Shown here piece after piece: positions 1 to 8,206 of a stretch of 64,000 nt of DNA; position 1 is the first letter of the stretch; each line of letters starts with the position of its first letter. The notes under the pieces are model-generated. The model worked only from the letters and a program-made list of their open reading frames with translations. It had not been told where the DNA came from and did not search any database. The DNA is from JAVBLD01 sp031553705 (GTDB lineage Bacteria > Bacteroidota > Bacteroidia > Bacteroidales > Marinifilaceae). The position numbers were made by a program, and so were the translations under genes. Location of the stretch: positions 62,001 to 126,000 of the forward strand of contig JAVBLD010000016.1 of assembly GCA_031553705.1 (NCBI GenBank), in the 5' to 3' direction.

Positions 1-2
1 AA

Positions 3-644
3 TTGAAGATCGCTGCGGCGTATGGAATTGCAGGAAAATATTCGGTAAACCTGGAAGTAATCGATCAATATGGGGCAAAAAGCACACTTGTTATCCCGTT
101 TGAAATTATGCCGAAAACCGTTGCACCTGTTATCGTAAGCCAGATTCAGAACTTAACTTTATCATTGCCTGATGGGGAACAGGTTCTTTCATTGAACGAC
201 TATTTCAGGGATCCGGCAAATACGGCTTTGATTTATGAGATCGAGAATACGGATAGCCAGGTGGCTTTTGTGCAGCGAAAAGATAATCAGTTGATAATCA
301 CTCCGAAAGCTGCCGGTGTGGCTTCTGTTCTGGTGCGTGCAGTGAATTCGGCTAAATTGTCGGCAAGCCAACGTTTTACGGTCAATGTGTATACAACAGC
401 GGGGACTTCAAACTGGTCGGCTGATATAAAAGATAATAAGTTGACGATTCGAGTAAAAGAAGCATTACAAGGTAATGCCATTATCCGTCTTTATAATGTG
501 GCAGGCCGCCAAGTAGCCGCTAAAGAGGTAACCATAGGTGCTGCCGGTTATGTGATGGATATCAGTTCGCTGGGAGCCGGGGTATATGTGTTGTCCATTG
601 AGTGTCAAGGTGTGAAGATGTCACAGAATATCGTAAAGAGCTGA
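3..644 (+). CDS. C-terminal part of a secreted protein with a type IX secretion sorting domain (cut by window edge)
   Basis: The reading frame is open to the left edge, so this is the end of a longer protein; the first codon here (TTG) is not a convincing start. The visible 213 residues contain a beta-rich, cadherin/PKD-like stretch (about 1-130) and then a terminal domain of about 75 residues with the pattern of type A sorting domains: a short LYNVAGRQV strand, DISSLGAGVYVLSI, and a final basic IVKS. In that family the domain directs cargo through the type IX system and is removed at the cell surface. A PorV/PorQ-type barrel gene follows 31 bp downstream, which fits the same export route. 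The identity of the missing N-terminal portion cannot be judged. Confidence 0.75.
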   Translation: MKIAAAYGIAGKYSVNLEVIDQYGAKSTLVIPFEIMPKTVAPVIVSQIQNLTLSLPDGEQVLSLNDYFRDPANTALIYEIENTDSQVAFVQRKDNQLIITPKAAGVASVLVRAVNSAKLSASQRFTVNVYTTAGTSNWSADIKDNKLTIRVKEALQGNAIIRLYNVAGRQVAAKEVTIGAAGYVMDISSLGAGVYVLSIECQGVKMSQNIVKS

Positions 645-675
645 TTGAAACAATCAACTTAATGAAATAAAACGA

Positions 676-1647
676 ATGAGTATGAATATAAAGATAAAAC
701 TAATATCAGCCTTATGTTTTCTAAGTCTGATTGTAAACGGGCAGAGCGTGGCATTCCTCGGCATAGCGCCCGATGCGCGGTCGGTTGCGATGGGAGGTGT
801 CGGTGTTGCAACTTTTCCCGATGCATGGTCGATTTATTGGAATGGCGCTAAAAGCGTATTCTCTGAAAAAAGAGGTGGAGTAGCATTCAATTATACGCCT
901 GAGACAAATAATATGATAAATGGCAGCCGATTAAGGAATCTGGGGTTTTATTACAAACTGGATGCCAAAAGCGCCGTTACTGTCGGAGGACGTTATTTTT
1001 CAGGTGGTGAGTTCGCACTTGGAACTGAAAAGATCAACCCGAAAGATTATGCTTTTGAAGCGGGATATGCCCGTATCCTGACAAAAGGACTCTCTGCCGG
1101 GGTAACTGTACGTTATATCAATTCCAATTTAGATATGCAGGGAACGGACGTTGCGGATGCTGTTGCTTTTGATTTGGGTTTGTTTTATCGGATGTATACC
1201 GGTTCATCGGATAATCAATCGGTTTGGAGCATCGGAGCAAATTTTTCCAATTTCGGAACCAAGCTCTCATACGGCGGCGAGGATTACGAATTACCGACAC
1301 AGTTAAAAGTAGGTACCTCTTATAAAATGTCTCTTTTCAGGAATCATGAGCTGGCTGGTGCGGTGGATGCGGGATATCGTATATCTCCTTCGGATGATAA
1401 AGAGAGTGAGATGGCTGCCGGATTGGAGTATATGTGTTATAATGTTGCCGCCTTACGGGTTGGTTATCATTGGGGGGATCCGGATAAGGGCGGTTCCAGC
1501 TATATGACTTTGGGATGTGGTTTGAAATACTGTCATTTCTATGCCGATTTTGCTTATTTGCTGTCGGATAAAGATTCGGATGCGTTGAATAAAACCATGC
1601 GTTTTACAGTCGGGTTGGATTTTGGTCTGTTTAAAAGTAAAAAGTGA
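676..1647 (+). CDS. PorV/PorQ-family outer-membrane beta-barrel protein
   Basis: A 323-residue protein with an N-terminal signal peptide (hydrophobic residues about 8-22, ending NGQS) and then the family hallmark near the mature N-terminus, IAPDARSVAMGGVGVAT. The rest alternates short hydrophobic strands with polar turns and ends in an aromatic beta-strand (LDFGLF), as in FadL-like barrels. PorV works in the type IX shuttle, carrying cargo to the attachment complex; PorQ and other paralogs are associated with the same system. This copy lies between a type IX cargo gene and two lipoproteins, so a partner specific to these proteins is a reasonable inference. It is not shown to be the principal PorV of the genome. 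Confidence 0.8.
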   Translation: MSMNIKIKLISALCFLSLIVNGQSVAFLGIAPDARSVAMGGVGVATFPDAWSIYWNGAKSVFSEKRGGVAFNYTPETNNMINGSRLRNLGFYYKLDAKSAVTVGGRYFSGGEFALGTEKINPKDYAFEAGYARILTKGLSAGVTVRYINSNLDMQGTDVADAVAFDLGLFYRMYTGSSDNQSVWSIGANFSNFGTKLSYGGEDYELPTQLKVGTSYKMSLFRNHELAGAVDAGYRISPSDDKESEMAAGLEYMCYNVAALRVGYHWGDPDKGGSSYMTLGCGLKYCHFYADFAYLLSDKDSDALNKTMRFTVGLDFGLFKSKK

Positions 1648-1674
1648 TATAATAATTTTTAATCATAGACTAAG

Positions 1675-3573
1675 ATGAAAGATATAAAACAATTGATACT
1701 GTTTATTTCGCTATTTGCTTTTACAGCATGCGATGAGATACCGGTCGACCGGGAGGGCGGAATGAGTGTCGGATTTAAGGATCAGACACTGACATTCTAT
1801 GAGAATGCCGTTTCGTGCAGCGCGACACTTATACTTTCCGCGCCTGCTCCGCAAGATATTACTGTGTCGGTAGCGGTCAAGAATGAAAATAACGTGAAAG
1901 AGGGAAAGGATTATTTGCTGAGTTCAAAAGAGATCTTGATCCTGAAGGGCCAGAATACGGCTACCATCGGTTTGGATTTTGTGGACGACCGGATTGTAAA
2001 CGAACCACGTTCTTTCGAGCTGACACTGACGGCCGGGACAGGTGTTCTGATTAATAGCGTTGCGGCGACCTGTAAGATCACGTTATTGGACGACGAAAGC
2101 GATGCTTCCGTTGTGTTCAAAGAAGCGGAGTTTTCTCTTTGGGAAAATGCTTCCGGGAGTGTGTTTTTACCGTTATTGCTGGAAGGCAACCCAAATGATG
2201 ATATTTTGGTTACAGTGGCTGTTAAAGAGGTAAATTACGCTTATAAAGCGATAGAAGGCGTACATTTTTCTATTGCGAATAAAGAGATCCGGATTGTAAA
2301 GGGAAGCTCAGGTCAAGATAATATGAGTGTTGCAATCATTCCGGTGGATGATAGTGAAATTAATGTTGCGCGTGTTTTTGTACTGGAAATTACAAAGATT
2401 GTCGGAGCAACAAAGATTACCGAAAAGAGCACCTGTGTTGTGACCATAAGAAACAACGACTTAGGGATTAGCTGGGGTAAAGCAACGGTCAGCATCGAAG
2501 AAAACCCGAACGGCGCGTTATTGAAATTGCCGATCAAGTTGTTGGGAGATCCGGGAGGAGATTTGAAGATAAAAGTGGCTGTTGCTTCGGGAAGCGTATT
2601 GGTGGAAGGAACAGACTTTACGATTAGGCAGAAAGAGGTGATTATTCCTTCCGGACAGGATAGCATTGAGGTGGAGATTATTCCTATCTATAATGGTGCG
2701 ATCACTGCCGACAAATCGTTCCAGTTGGCTATATCCGAAGTGGAAGGACACAATGACCTGGCAGGTGGTACCTGTGCTGTGACAATCCAGAATTATGACA
2801 CCGATATTACATTCGATGCGACGAATTATGTATTGGGAACAAACCTTGGGAGCTATGCCATTCCGGTAAAACTGTCCAATGCTGTGCATCATGACATAAA
2901 ACTGACGGTAAAAGGAAAAAATATTGTTGCCGGGGACGACCTGACTATTCCGGCCGATCTGTTGATTATACCGGCGGGGACCGTGAATGCTTCGCTGTCT
3001 GTTTCGGTTTTACCTGGAAATGCCGGAAATAGTTATGAAATAAAAACGACTCCGGTGGCCGGTGTCACGGCAAATCACAATTTGGCGGTATGTGCGTTGA
3101 AAGTAAAAACTGTTGCCAGTATCAGCCGTACGAATTGGAGCATCGATTCCTACTCCTCCCAGGAGGTTTCCGGAGAAGGAGCAGGTAATGGGACGGCTGC
3201 GGTCGCAATCGACGGAATCGAAACAACATTCTGGCATACCCAATGGGTTGGCACCACTTATAATTTACCGCAGTATATCGTGGTGGATATGAAACAGGAG
3301 ATGGGGCTCGCAAGTATAGAGGTATTGAGGAGGACGACTACCTCGGGTTCCGACACAAAGACCGCCGAGATTCTGGTGAGCAAAGATAAAGGAGTATGGA
3401 CCAAGATCGGTACATTATCCTGGCCGACGGCTGCAAACGGAAATCATCGCCAGACGTTGAGTATTACCTCTCTGGTTACCGGAAGGTATATCAAGATAAA
3501 TGTAACGGAAAGCCACAGGGCGCAAAACGCTCAGGTGGCAGAGGTGGTAGCCCAGGGATTCAGCCTGGATTAA
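1675..3573 (+). CDS. Surface lipoprotein with Calx-beta-like repeats and a C-terminal F5/8 type C (discoidin) domain
   Basis: The 632-residue product begins with a lipoprotein signal (hydrophobic core, then FTAC with the lipidated Cys at residue 19). Four repeats of about 110 residues follow (about 25-135, 140-258, 260-370, 375-475). Each has an ENA/ENP-type strand, a KEGKDY/EGTDF motif and a DD/ND-rich closing strand, typical of Calx-beta folds. The last 150 residues match the discoidin fold: AIDGIETTFWHTQW near the start of the domain, QYIVVDMKQ, and GRYIKINVTES. Discoidin domains commonly bind glycans. The gene starts 27 bp after the barrel gene and resembles the next gene in architecture, so the three are probably co-transcribed. 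No catalytic motif is visible; a binding or adhesive role is inferred. Confidence 0.75.
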   Translation: MKDIKQLILFISLFAFTACDEIPVDREGGMSVGFKDQTLTFYENAVSCSATLILSAPAPQDITVSVAVKNENNVKEGKDYLLSSKEILILKGQNTATIGLDFVDDRIVNEPRSFELTLTAGTGVLINSVAATCKITLLDDESDASVVFKEAEFSLWENASGSVFLPLLLEGNPNDDILVTVAVKEVNYAYKAIEGVHFSIANKEIRIVKGSSGQDNMSVAIIPVDDSEINVARVFVLEITKIVGATKITEKSTCVVTIRNNDLGISWGKATVSIEENPNGALLKLPIKLLGDPGGDLKIKVAVASGSVLVEGTDFTIRQKEVIIPSGQDSIEVEIIPIYNGAITADKSFQLAISEVEGHNDLAGGTCAVTIQNYDTDITFDATNYVLGTNLGSYAIPVKLSNAVHHDIKLTVKGKNIVAGDDLTIPADLLIIPAGTVNASLSVSVLPGNAGNSYEIKTTPVAGVTANHNLAVCALKVKTVASISRTNWSIDSYSSQEVSGEGAGNGTAAVAIDGIETTFWHTQWVGTTYNLPQYIVVDMKQEMGLASIEVLRRTTTSGSDTKTAEILVSKDKGVWTKIGTLSWPTAANGNHRQTLSITSLVTGRYIKINVTESHRAQNAQVAEVVAQGFSLD

Positions 3574-3633
3574 AGCTGTTCTTATTAGGCAATATGTTGT
3601 AATATATTTGAAACAATTAAACGCTGATAGATT

Positions 3634-5616
3634 ATGAAAATTTTAAAATTATGGTCTTTGATTTTTGTTTTACTTTACGGATTGGGGGCCTGTGATGACG
3701 ATGATAATAATAAGAATGGGAACGGAGGAGTTACTCCGGAGCCTGTGAAAGTTACTACGGCATTTGAGCAAAGCGCCAAGACGGTATTAAAGAATACCGG
3801 AAAGTTGCAGATACCTGTCGTATTGGAGAATGCGGCTACAGAGCAGGTAAAAGTTACTATCGGAGTGAAGGAGGCGACCGGAGATACGATAGCCAAAGAG
3901 GGAATCGATTTTGAAATTGTCGAAAAGATCATTGTGATAGAAAAAGGGCAGAAGATCGGCAATGTGGAAATAACGCTCTATAACGATGAAAAAGCAGCTT
4001 TGAAAGACAAGGTATTCGAGTTGGAGATCAAGGGAGTGTATGGAGGCGGTAAAAAGGCCGTGGATAATTTAAGCTGTAAAATTTCGATTGTAAGCAATGC
4101 TTTTGTCGAATTTGAAAAAGCTGCATGGCAGACTTATGAGGCTGCTGCCGTCAACGGAAATCCTAATGTCCAAAGTCGTTTTATTCCTCTTGTTATCACG
4201 GGTGCTATTAAAGAACCGGCTAAAGTGGTACTGGAAGTGACGGACGAAACGGCAAAAGAATATGTACATTTTACGCTTGTTTCAAAAGAGATTACGATTA
4301 ATCCGGGAGATGATCGGGTGATGGTGGAGATTCTACCGATAGATGATAATGAGGCAAATCCGGACCGGAATTTTTCGCTTGCGATCAAGGAGATTATCGG
4401 AGGGAATCTGATTATCGGTAAAAATAACATATCTTCGAATGTTTCGATCATTAGTGAAGAGGTATTGAAGATTATTTCGTTTGAAGAAACAAGTTTTACG
4501 GTGAAGGATAACGAACGGGAATTGATTATTCCGATTGTTTTGGATAAACCGGCAGACCAGGAAGTAGAGATAGAGATCAAAGCTAAATCAACTTCGACAG
4601 CTGTAGAGAATGTGGATTATCAGATAACGGAAGGAACGGTGAGAATTCCGGTAAACGGCACGCGTGCGGAGGCAAAGGTCCGGATTATCAGTAACAATGC
4701 CATTGAGGATGATCGTGTGCTTGAGTTACAATTTAAGAAAATAACCGGATTATATATTAAAGAGTCCGAAGTAGCAAATTTGTGTAAAATAAAGATCGAA
4801 AATGACGATTTCCCGTCTTTTACTCAGGCTAAGTATGAGGTAGAAGAGGATTATGGAAATTATACATTGACGATTAACTTACCACCTGTGAATAAAGTCC
4901 GGACGCTAAAAGTTGGCTGTACAAATTATGAAGAGACACCGGGATTGTACTTTACTGTACCTTCTACGGAGATTGTAGTACCTGCCAATGCAACGACGGC
5001 CAATCTAAATGTTACAATCGGGACGAATCCGGAGCAAATGGCTGCTATTATGCCTGTTCTAAAAGTAAAAGTAACCGAAGTGGACGGATATGCGTTGAAT
5101 CAGACGATCCAGTCTGAAGTGAATGTCGTTGAGTGTACTTACCGGAAAATGCTGGGGGCATGGACTATGACACCGACAGGATTACCTACTGGCTGGCCGC
5201 CGAAAGCGACTTATGCCGCAACATTCTCCGGAGGAAATACAGCGGCTATAAGAGCGCAGAATTTCAATAAGGAGTTGATATGTGTGATTCCAAAATTCGC
5301 AGAAAACAGTTATGATGTGACCTATCGATTCACTTTTGACAAAGTCACTAAAACAGTGAAAATGATTCTAAATGTGGATATTTTAGCTGGCAAACGGCTA
5401 AATTTTGGTGGAACCAATACAAATGTTGAGATACGAGTGTTACGTTATCCTGCTGAGACTGACACATCTCCTTTCCCATTTGTATTCGACCCTGTAGCGA
5501 TGACATTGACTGATAACACTCCGTATCTTCAGTCGGGTGGATTCCAGAATGGCACAGGTTCAAGGGTATTGTACTACTTTTTTATAAATACAGTTACTTT
5601 TGTGAAGAATAAATAA
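3634..5616 (+). CDS. Surface lipoprotein with Calx-beta-like repeats, unrecognised C-terminal domain
   Basis: The 660-residue protein has a lipoprotein signal (LLYGLGAC, Cys 20) followed at once by an Asp/Asn run (DDDDNNKNGNGG), a flexible, acidic linker of the kind seen in surface-exported Bacteroidota lipoproteins. Four Calx-beta-like repeats follow (about 40-150, 150-270, 280-390, 395-495), each with the AKEGIDFEI / VENVDYQI type strand and an ND/DD-containing end. The final 160 residues start around MLGAWTMTPTG and form another beta-rich domain that I do not recognise; its opening resembles lipocalin-like or carbohydrate-binding modules in Bacteroidota lipoproteins. It is a clear relative of the preceding gene in its repeat part but differs in the terminal domain, suggesting a shared scaffold with interchangeable tips. 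Confidence 0.7.
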   Translation: MKILKLWSLIFVLLYGLGACDDDDNNKNGNGGVTPEPVKVTTAFEQSAKTVLKNTGKLQIPVVLENAATEQVKVTIGVKEATGDTIAKEGIDFEIVEKIIVIEKGQKIGNVEITLYNDEKAALKDKVFELEIKGVYGGGKKAVDNLSCKISIVSNAFVEFEKAAWQTYEAAAVNGNPNVQSRFIPLVITGAIKEPAKVVLEVTDETAKEYVHFTLVSKEITINPGDDRVMVEILPIDDNEANPDRNFSLAIKEIIGGNLIIGKNNISSNVSIISEEVLKIISFEETSFTVKDNERELIIPIVLDKPADQEVEIEIKAKSTSTAVENVDYQITEGTVRIPVNGTRAEAKVRIISNNAIEDDRVLELQFKKITGLYIKESEVANLCKIKIENDDFPSFTQAKYEVEEDYGNYTLTINLPPVNKVRTLKVGCTNYEETPGLYFTVPSTEIVVPANATTANLNVTIGTNPEQMAAIMPVLKVKVTEVDGYALNQTIQSEVNVVECTYRKMLGAWTMTPTGLPTGWPPKATYAATFSGGNTAAIRAQNFNKELICVIPKFAENSYDVTYRFTFDKVTKTVKMILNVDILAGKRLNFGGTNTNVEIRVLRYPAETDTSPFPFVFDPVAMTLTDNTPYLQSGGFQNGTGSRVLYYFFINTVTFVKNK

Positions 5617-5710
5617 AAATTTATTATAGAATAAGATTGTCTAGAAGGTTTTTGATATTCTTTAATAGTTCTTAATAGGGACTCTTAAAAAGGATATATT
5701 GATTTTGAAG

Positions 5711-5823
5711 TGCACCCCAAAAGTTAGACATAAAACTTTTGGGGTGCATTTTTTATGAAATATTCTTTTGAAGAGAAACTTAAAATAAACTGTAATCCTC
5801 CCCATAATCAGCTACAATTATAA
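5711..5823 (+). mobile_element. Relic of the left end of an IS3-type insertion sequence (hairpin plus start of transposase orfA)
   Basis: A perfect 15-bp inverted repeat (5711-5725 and 5734-5748, 8-nt loop) is followed seven bases later by an ATG opening MKYSFEEKLKI, the way many IS3-family OrfA helix-turn-helix proteins begin. The frame then runs into unrelated residues and stops at 5821 after 22 codons. The hairpin with the T-run behind it would also act as a rho-independent terminator for the lipoprotein operon. IS assignment rests on resemblance to IS3-type termini as I remember them. Confidence 0.5.
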
Positions 5824-6282
5824 TTGTAAAAATTAATATTTTGCACGATGCCGGGCATTTTCGAGAAAATTACTCTTAAAATGCTCATCGTTAAATCTAT
5901 TTTTGCGGATGAAATTGAGATGGAACAAAGTAAAAAATCAACTAACAGGTACAATTTATCTTTGGTTCTTTTTCCGAATGCATCATAGCTGCGTATAAAT
6001 CCACATGTTTTCACATAGGTTTGGCCGGTTATAATCCATTTTCGCCATATAACCAATTGAAATCATCTAAAATGTGGGGAAGAGAGGAGAGAAAAACAGG
6101 TGTTCTATGATCATTTTTTTAACAGATTCTAAATTATGGTACGATAGTTAATTCTATTTTTATAACATAAGTATGGGATTTTAATCCGTAATATTGTATC
6201 CGGTAAAGGTGAGGTATATTGAAGTATTATATTATCAAATTGCGGATAATTCCGAGGAGGCAGAAAGATTTTCTAGAAAAAG
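5824..6282. other. Intergenic stretch without a recognisable gene
   Basis: This AT-rich spacer lies between the IS relic and the MraZ operator. A minus-strand frame of 82 codons (5808-6056) shows no family resemblance, no sensible upstream signals and overlaps the relic, so I do not call it. Nothing else recognisable is seen before the operator. Confidence 0.5.
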
Positions 6283-6307
6283 TGGGATAAAGTGGGATAA
6301 AGTGGGA
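6283..6307 (+). promoter_or_regulatory. MraZ operator: three TGGGA boxes at 10-bp spacing
   Basis: TGGGA occurs at 6283-6287, 6293-6297 and 6303-6307, separated by identical TAAAG spacers. MraZ is known to bind three or four direct TGGGN repeats with 5-nt spacers upstream of its own gene. The array lies about 110 bp before mraZ and directly upstream of a -7-like box at 6317-6324 (TATCTTTA, one mismatch from TAnnTTTG), placing it where it would cover the -33 region. Autorepression of the division cluster by MraZ is the obvious reading. Confidence 0.85.
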
Positions 6308-6416
6308 AATAATTTATATCTTTACTTCGTGATTTACAACATTGATTTTTGCGTGTGGTCATAAGGTCAATGATTTGTTTGTCAGTAATTTGTTGGGTTA
6401 GTGTAGAGAAAATTAT

Positions 6417-6875
6417 ATGAAAAGCGTTATGTCACTGTTTGTCGGAGAATATTCATGTAAGGCGGATAGCAAGTACCGGGCGGTAGTACCGGCTTCTTTT
6501 CGTAAAGCGATGATGGCCTCGGACGATATGCTTTTTGTTATACGGAAGAATGTGTTTGAGCCTTGCCTTGATATGTATCCTTGTCATGTGTGGGAAGAGA
6601 TGGTGGCGAAATTGCGTGCGGGGTTAAATATGTTCGACCGGAAGCACGCCGCTTTTTTAAGAGAGTTTCACCGTGGGGTGCAGGAGGTGGAGATGGATGC
6701 AAGCGGGAGGGTTTTGCTGCCGCGCCGGTTATTGGAAGAGGTGGGGATCGATAAAGATATGGTATTTGCGGCCCAGGATTCGGTTATCCAGATTTGGGCA
6801 CCAAGTGCTTACGGGTCGGCGGCGATAGACGGAGAGGAGTTGGGTAAGCTGGCGGAAGAGATATTTAAGAAATAG
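6417..6875 (+). CDS. mraZ: Transcriptional regulator MraZ
   Basis: This is the first gene of the division and cell-wall cluster. The 152-residue product carries two AbrB-like SpoVT/MraZ modules: an N-terminal one (FVGEYSCKADSKYRAVVPASFRK) and a second around residues 80-125 (EVEMDASGRVLLPRRLLEE), each with the D-[AS]-K/GR signature. MraZ forms ring-shaped oligomers that bind tandem TGGGN boxes; such boxes lie just upstream. A second in-frame ATG at 6429 would give a start closer to most homologs (first residues MSLFVGEY), so the start may be four codons downstream. rsmH follows after 6 bp. Confidence 0.95.
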   Translation: MKSVMSLFVGEYSCKADSKYRAVVPASFRKAMMASDDMLFVIRKNVFEPCLDMYPCHVWEEMVAKLRAGLNMFDRKHAAFLREFHRGVQEVEMDASGRVLLPRRLLEEVGIDKDMVFAAQDSVIQIWAPSAYGSAAIDGEELGKLAEEIFKK

Positions 6876-6881
6876 AGCAGT

Positions 6882-7808
6882 ATGAAAGATATGTATCATA
6901 TTCCGGTGTTATTGGAGGAGTCGGTCCGGGGTTTGGATATAAAGCCCGGGGGGGTTTACCTCGACCTGACTTTTGGAGGGGGAGGACACTCCGGAGAGAT
7001 ACTGAAAAGACTTAATGTCAAAGGGCGTTTGCTGGGTTTCGACCAGGACGAGGATGCCTTGGCTAACGTGCCGGACGACAATAGGTTTATTTTTATAAAC
7101 CATAATTTCAGGTACCTGCGTCATTTTATGCGCTATTATGGATTTGAAAAGGCGGACGGGATATTGGCGGACCTGGGGGTGTCTTCGCATGAATTTGATG
7201 AAGCCGACAGGGGATTTTCTTTCCGTTTCAATGCGGAATTGGATATGCGTATGAACAGGCGTAGCCGGTTGACGGCTGCCGGGGTGTTGAATACGTATGA
7301 TGAACAGAAATTGCTGTTTATTTTTAATCGCTATGGTGAAGTCGAACATGCAAAGCGTTTGGTAGGGTTGATATTGAGGGCGCGGGAGGAAAAAGAGTTG
7401 CTGACGTCAGAGGACTTATACCAGGCAATATTGCCGTGTGTACCGAAGATAAAGGAAAAGAAGTACCTGGCAAAGGTATATCAGGCACTCCGGATAGAGG
7501 TGAATGGAGAACTTGATGCACTGGCGGAGATGTTGGAGCAGGCAATGACCATATTGAAGCCGGGAGGACGTTTGGTCGTGATTACCTACCATTCGTTGGA
7601 GGATCGGATAGTAAAACATTTTTTCCGTTCCGGGAATGTTTCGGGCGAGGTGGAAAAAGATATTATATCCGGACAGGTGAAGTGTGGTTTTGAGCTGGTA
7701 AACCGTAAAGTGATTGTGCCTTCGGAAGAGGAGATTGAGCGGAATCCACGCGCCAGAAGTGCTAAGTTAAGAATTGTGCTGAAAAAAAGAGAGGTAAATA
7801 ATAGATAG
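6882..7808 (+). CDS. rsmH: 16S rRNA (cytosine-1402-N4)-methyltransferase RsmH
   Basis: A 308-residue cytosolic enzyme that methylates N4 of C1402 in the ribosomal P site using S-adenosylmethionine. The N-terminus HIPVLLEESV and the SAM-binding loop LDLTFGGGGHS are diagnostic, followed by GFDQDEDAL, ADLGVSSHEFD and the C-terminal YHSLEDRIVKHFF motif. Length and order match the family. It follows mraZ in the conserved dcw arrangement and is separated from ftsL by only 29 bp, so it should be co-transcribed under MraZ control. Confidence 0.97.
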   Translation: MKDMYHIPVLLEESVRGLDIKPGGVYLDLTFGGGGHSGEILKRLNVKGRLLGFDQDEDALANVPDDNRFIFINHNFRYLRHFMRYYGFEKADGILADLGVSSHEFDEADRGFSFRFNAELDMRMNRRSRLTAAGVLNTYDEQKLLFIFNRYGEVEHAKRLVGLILRAREEKELLTSEDLYQAILPCVPKIKEKKYLAKVYQALRIEVNGELDALAEMLEQAMTILKPGGRLVVITYHSLEDRIVKHFFRSGNVSGEVEKDIISGQVKCGFELVNRKVIVPSEEEIERNPRARSAKLRIVLKKREVNNR

Positions 7809-7837
7809 GTTGAGATTCGTCATTTAATAAGCGAGCT

Positions 7838-8206
7838 ATGGGATTGTTCCGTAAAAGTAAGGAATTTATTACTCCCAAAGAGGAGTTGAAGGAGACACTC
7901 GGAGCCTCTGTGAAAGGCGTGTTGGACGGCCGGGGATTGGCTGCCAGATTGAGACGTAATATCCATTTCGTACTTTTTGTGACATGCCTGGGGATTATTT
8001 ATATATCAAATGGTTATATAACAGAAAAATTGCATCGCAAAAGAATTATGATGGAAGCGGAAATGAAAGATTTGCGTTTCGAATCGATAACGGCCGGCGC
8101 GAGCTTAATGTTTATCCGGAAACAGTCAGAAGTGATCAGACGGGTCAGGCAGGCAGGGCTGGAGTTGGAAGAAAGTAAAGAGCCTCCGATTAAATTGTAT
8201 AGATAA
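7838..8206 (+). CDS. ftsL: FtsL-like divisome membrane protein
   Basis: A 122-residue bitopic protein: a basic cytoplasmic segment (residues 1-44), one transmembrane helix (about 45-62, FVLFVTCLGIIYISNGY), then a periplasmic heptad-like helix (about 66-105). This is the layout of the Bacteroidota FtsL-like family, which is poorly conserved in sequence and is assigned mostly by position between rsmH and the division transpeptidase. The last base of its TAA stop is the first base of the ftsI ATG, so translational coupling is likely. FtsL acts with FtsQ and FtsB-type proteins to activate FtsW-FtsI. Confidence 0.85.
   Translation: MGLFRKSKEFITPKEELKETLGASVKGVLDGRGLAARLRRNIHFVLFVTCLGIIYISNGYITEKLHRKRIMMEAEMKDLRFESITAGASLMFIRKQSEVIRRVRQAGLELEESKEPPIKLYR

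Noticed and set aside
5808..6056. Minus-strand frame of 82 codons upstream of mraZ
   Set aside because: It overlaps the insertion-sequence relic, has no recognisable features and no upstream signals.
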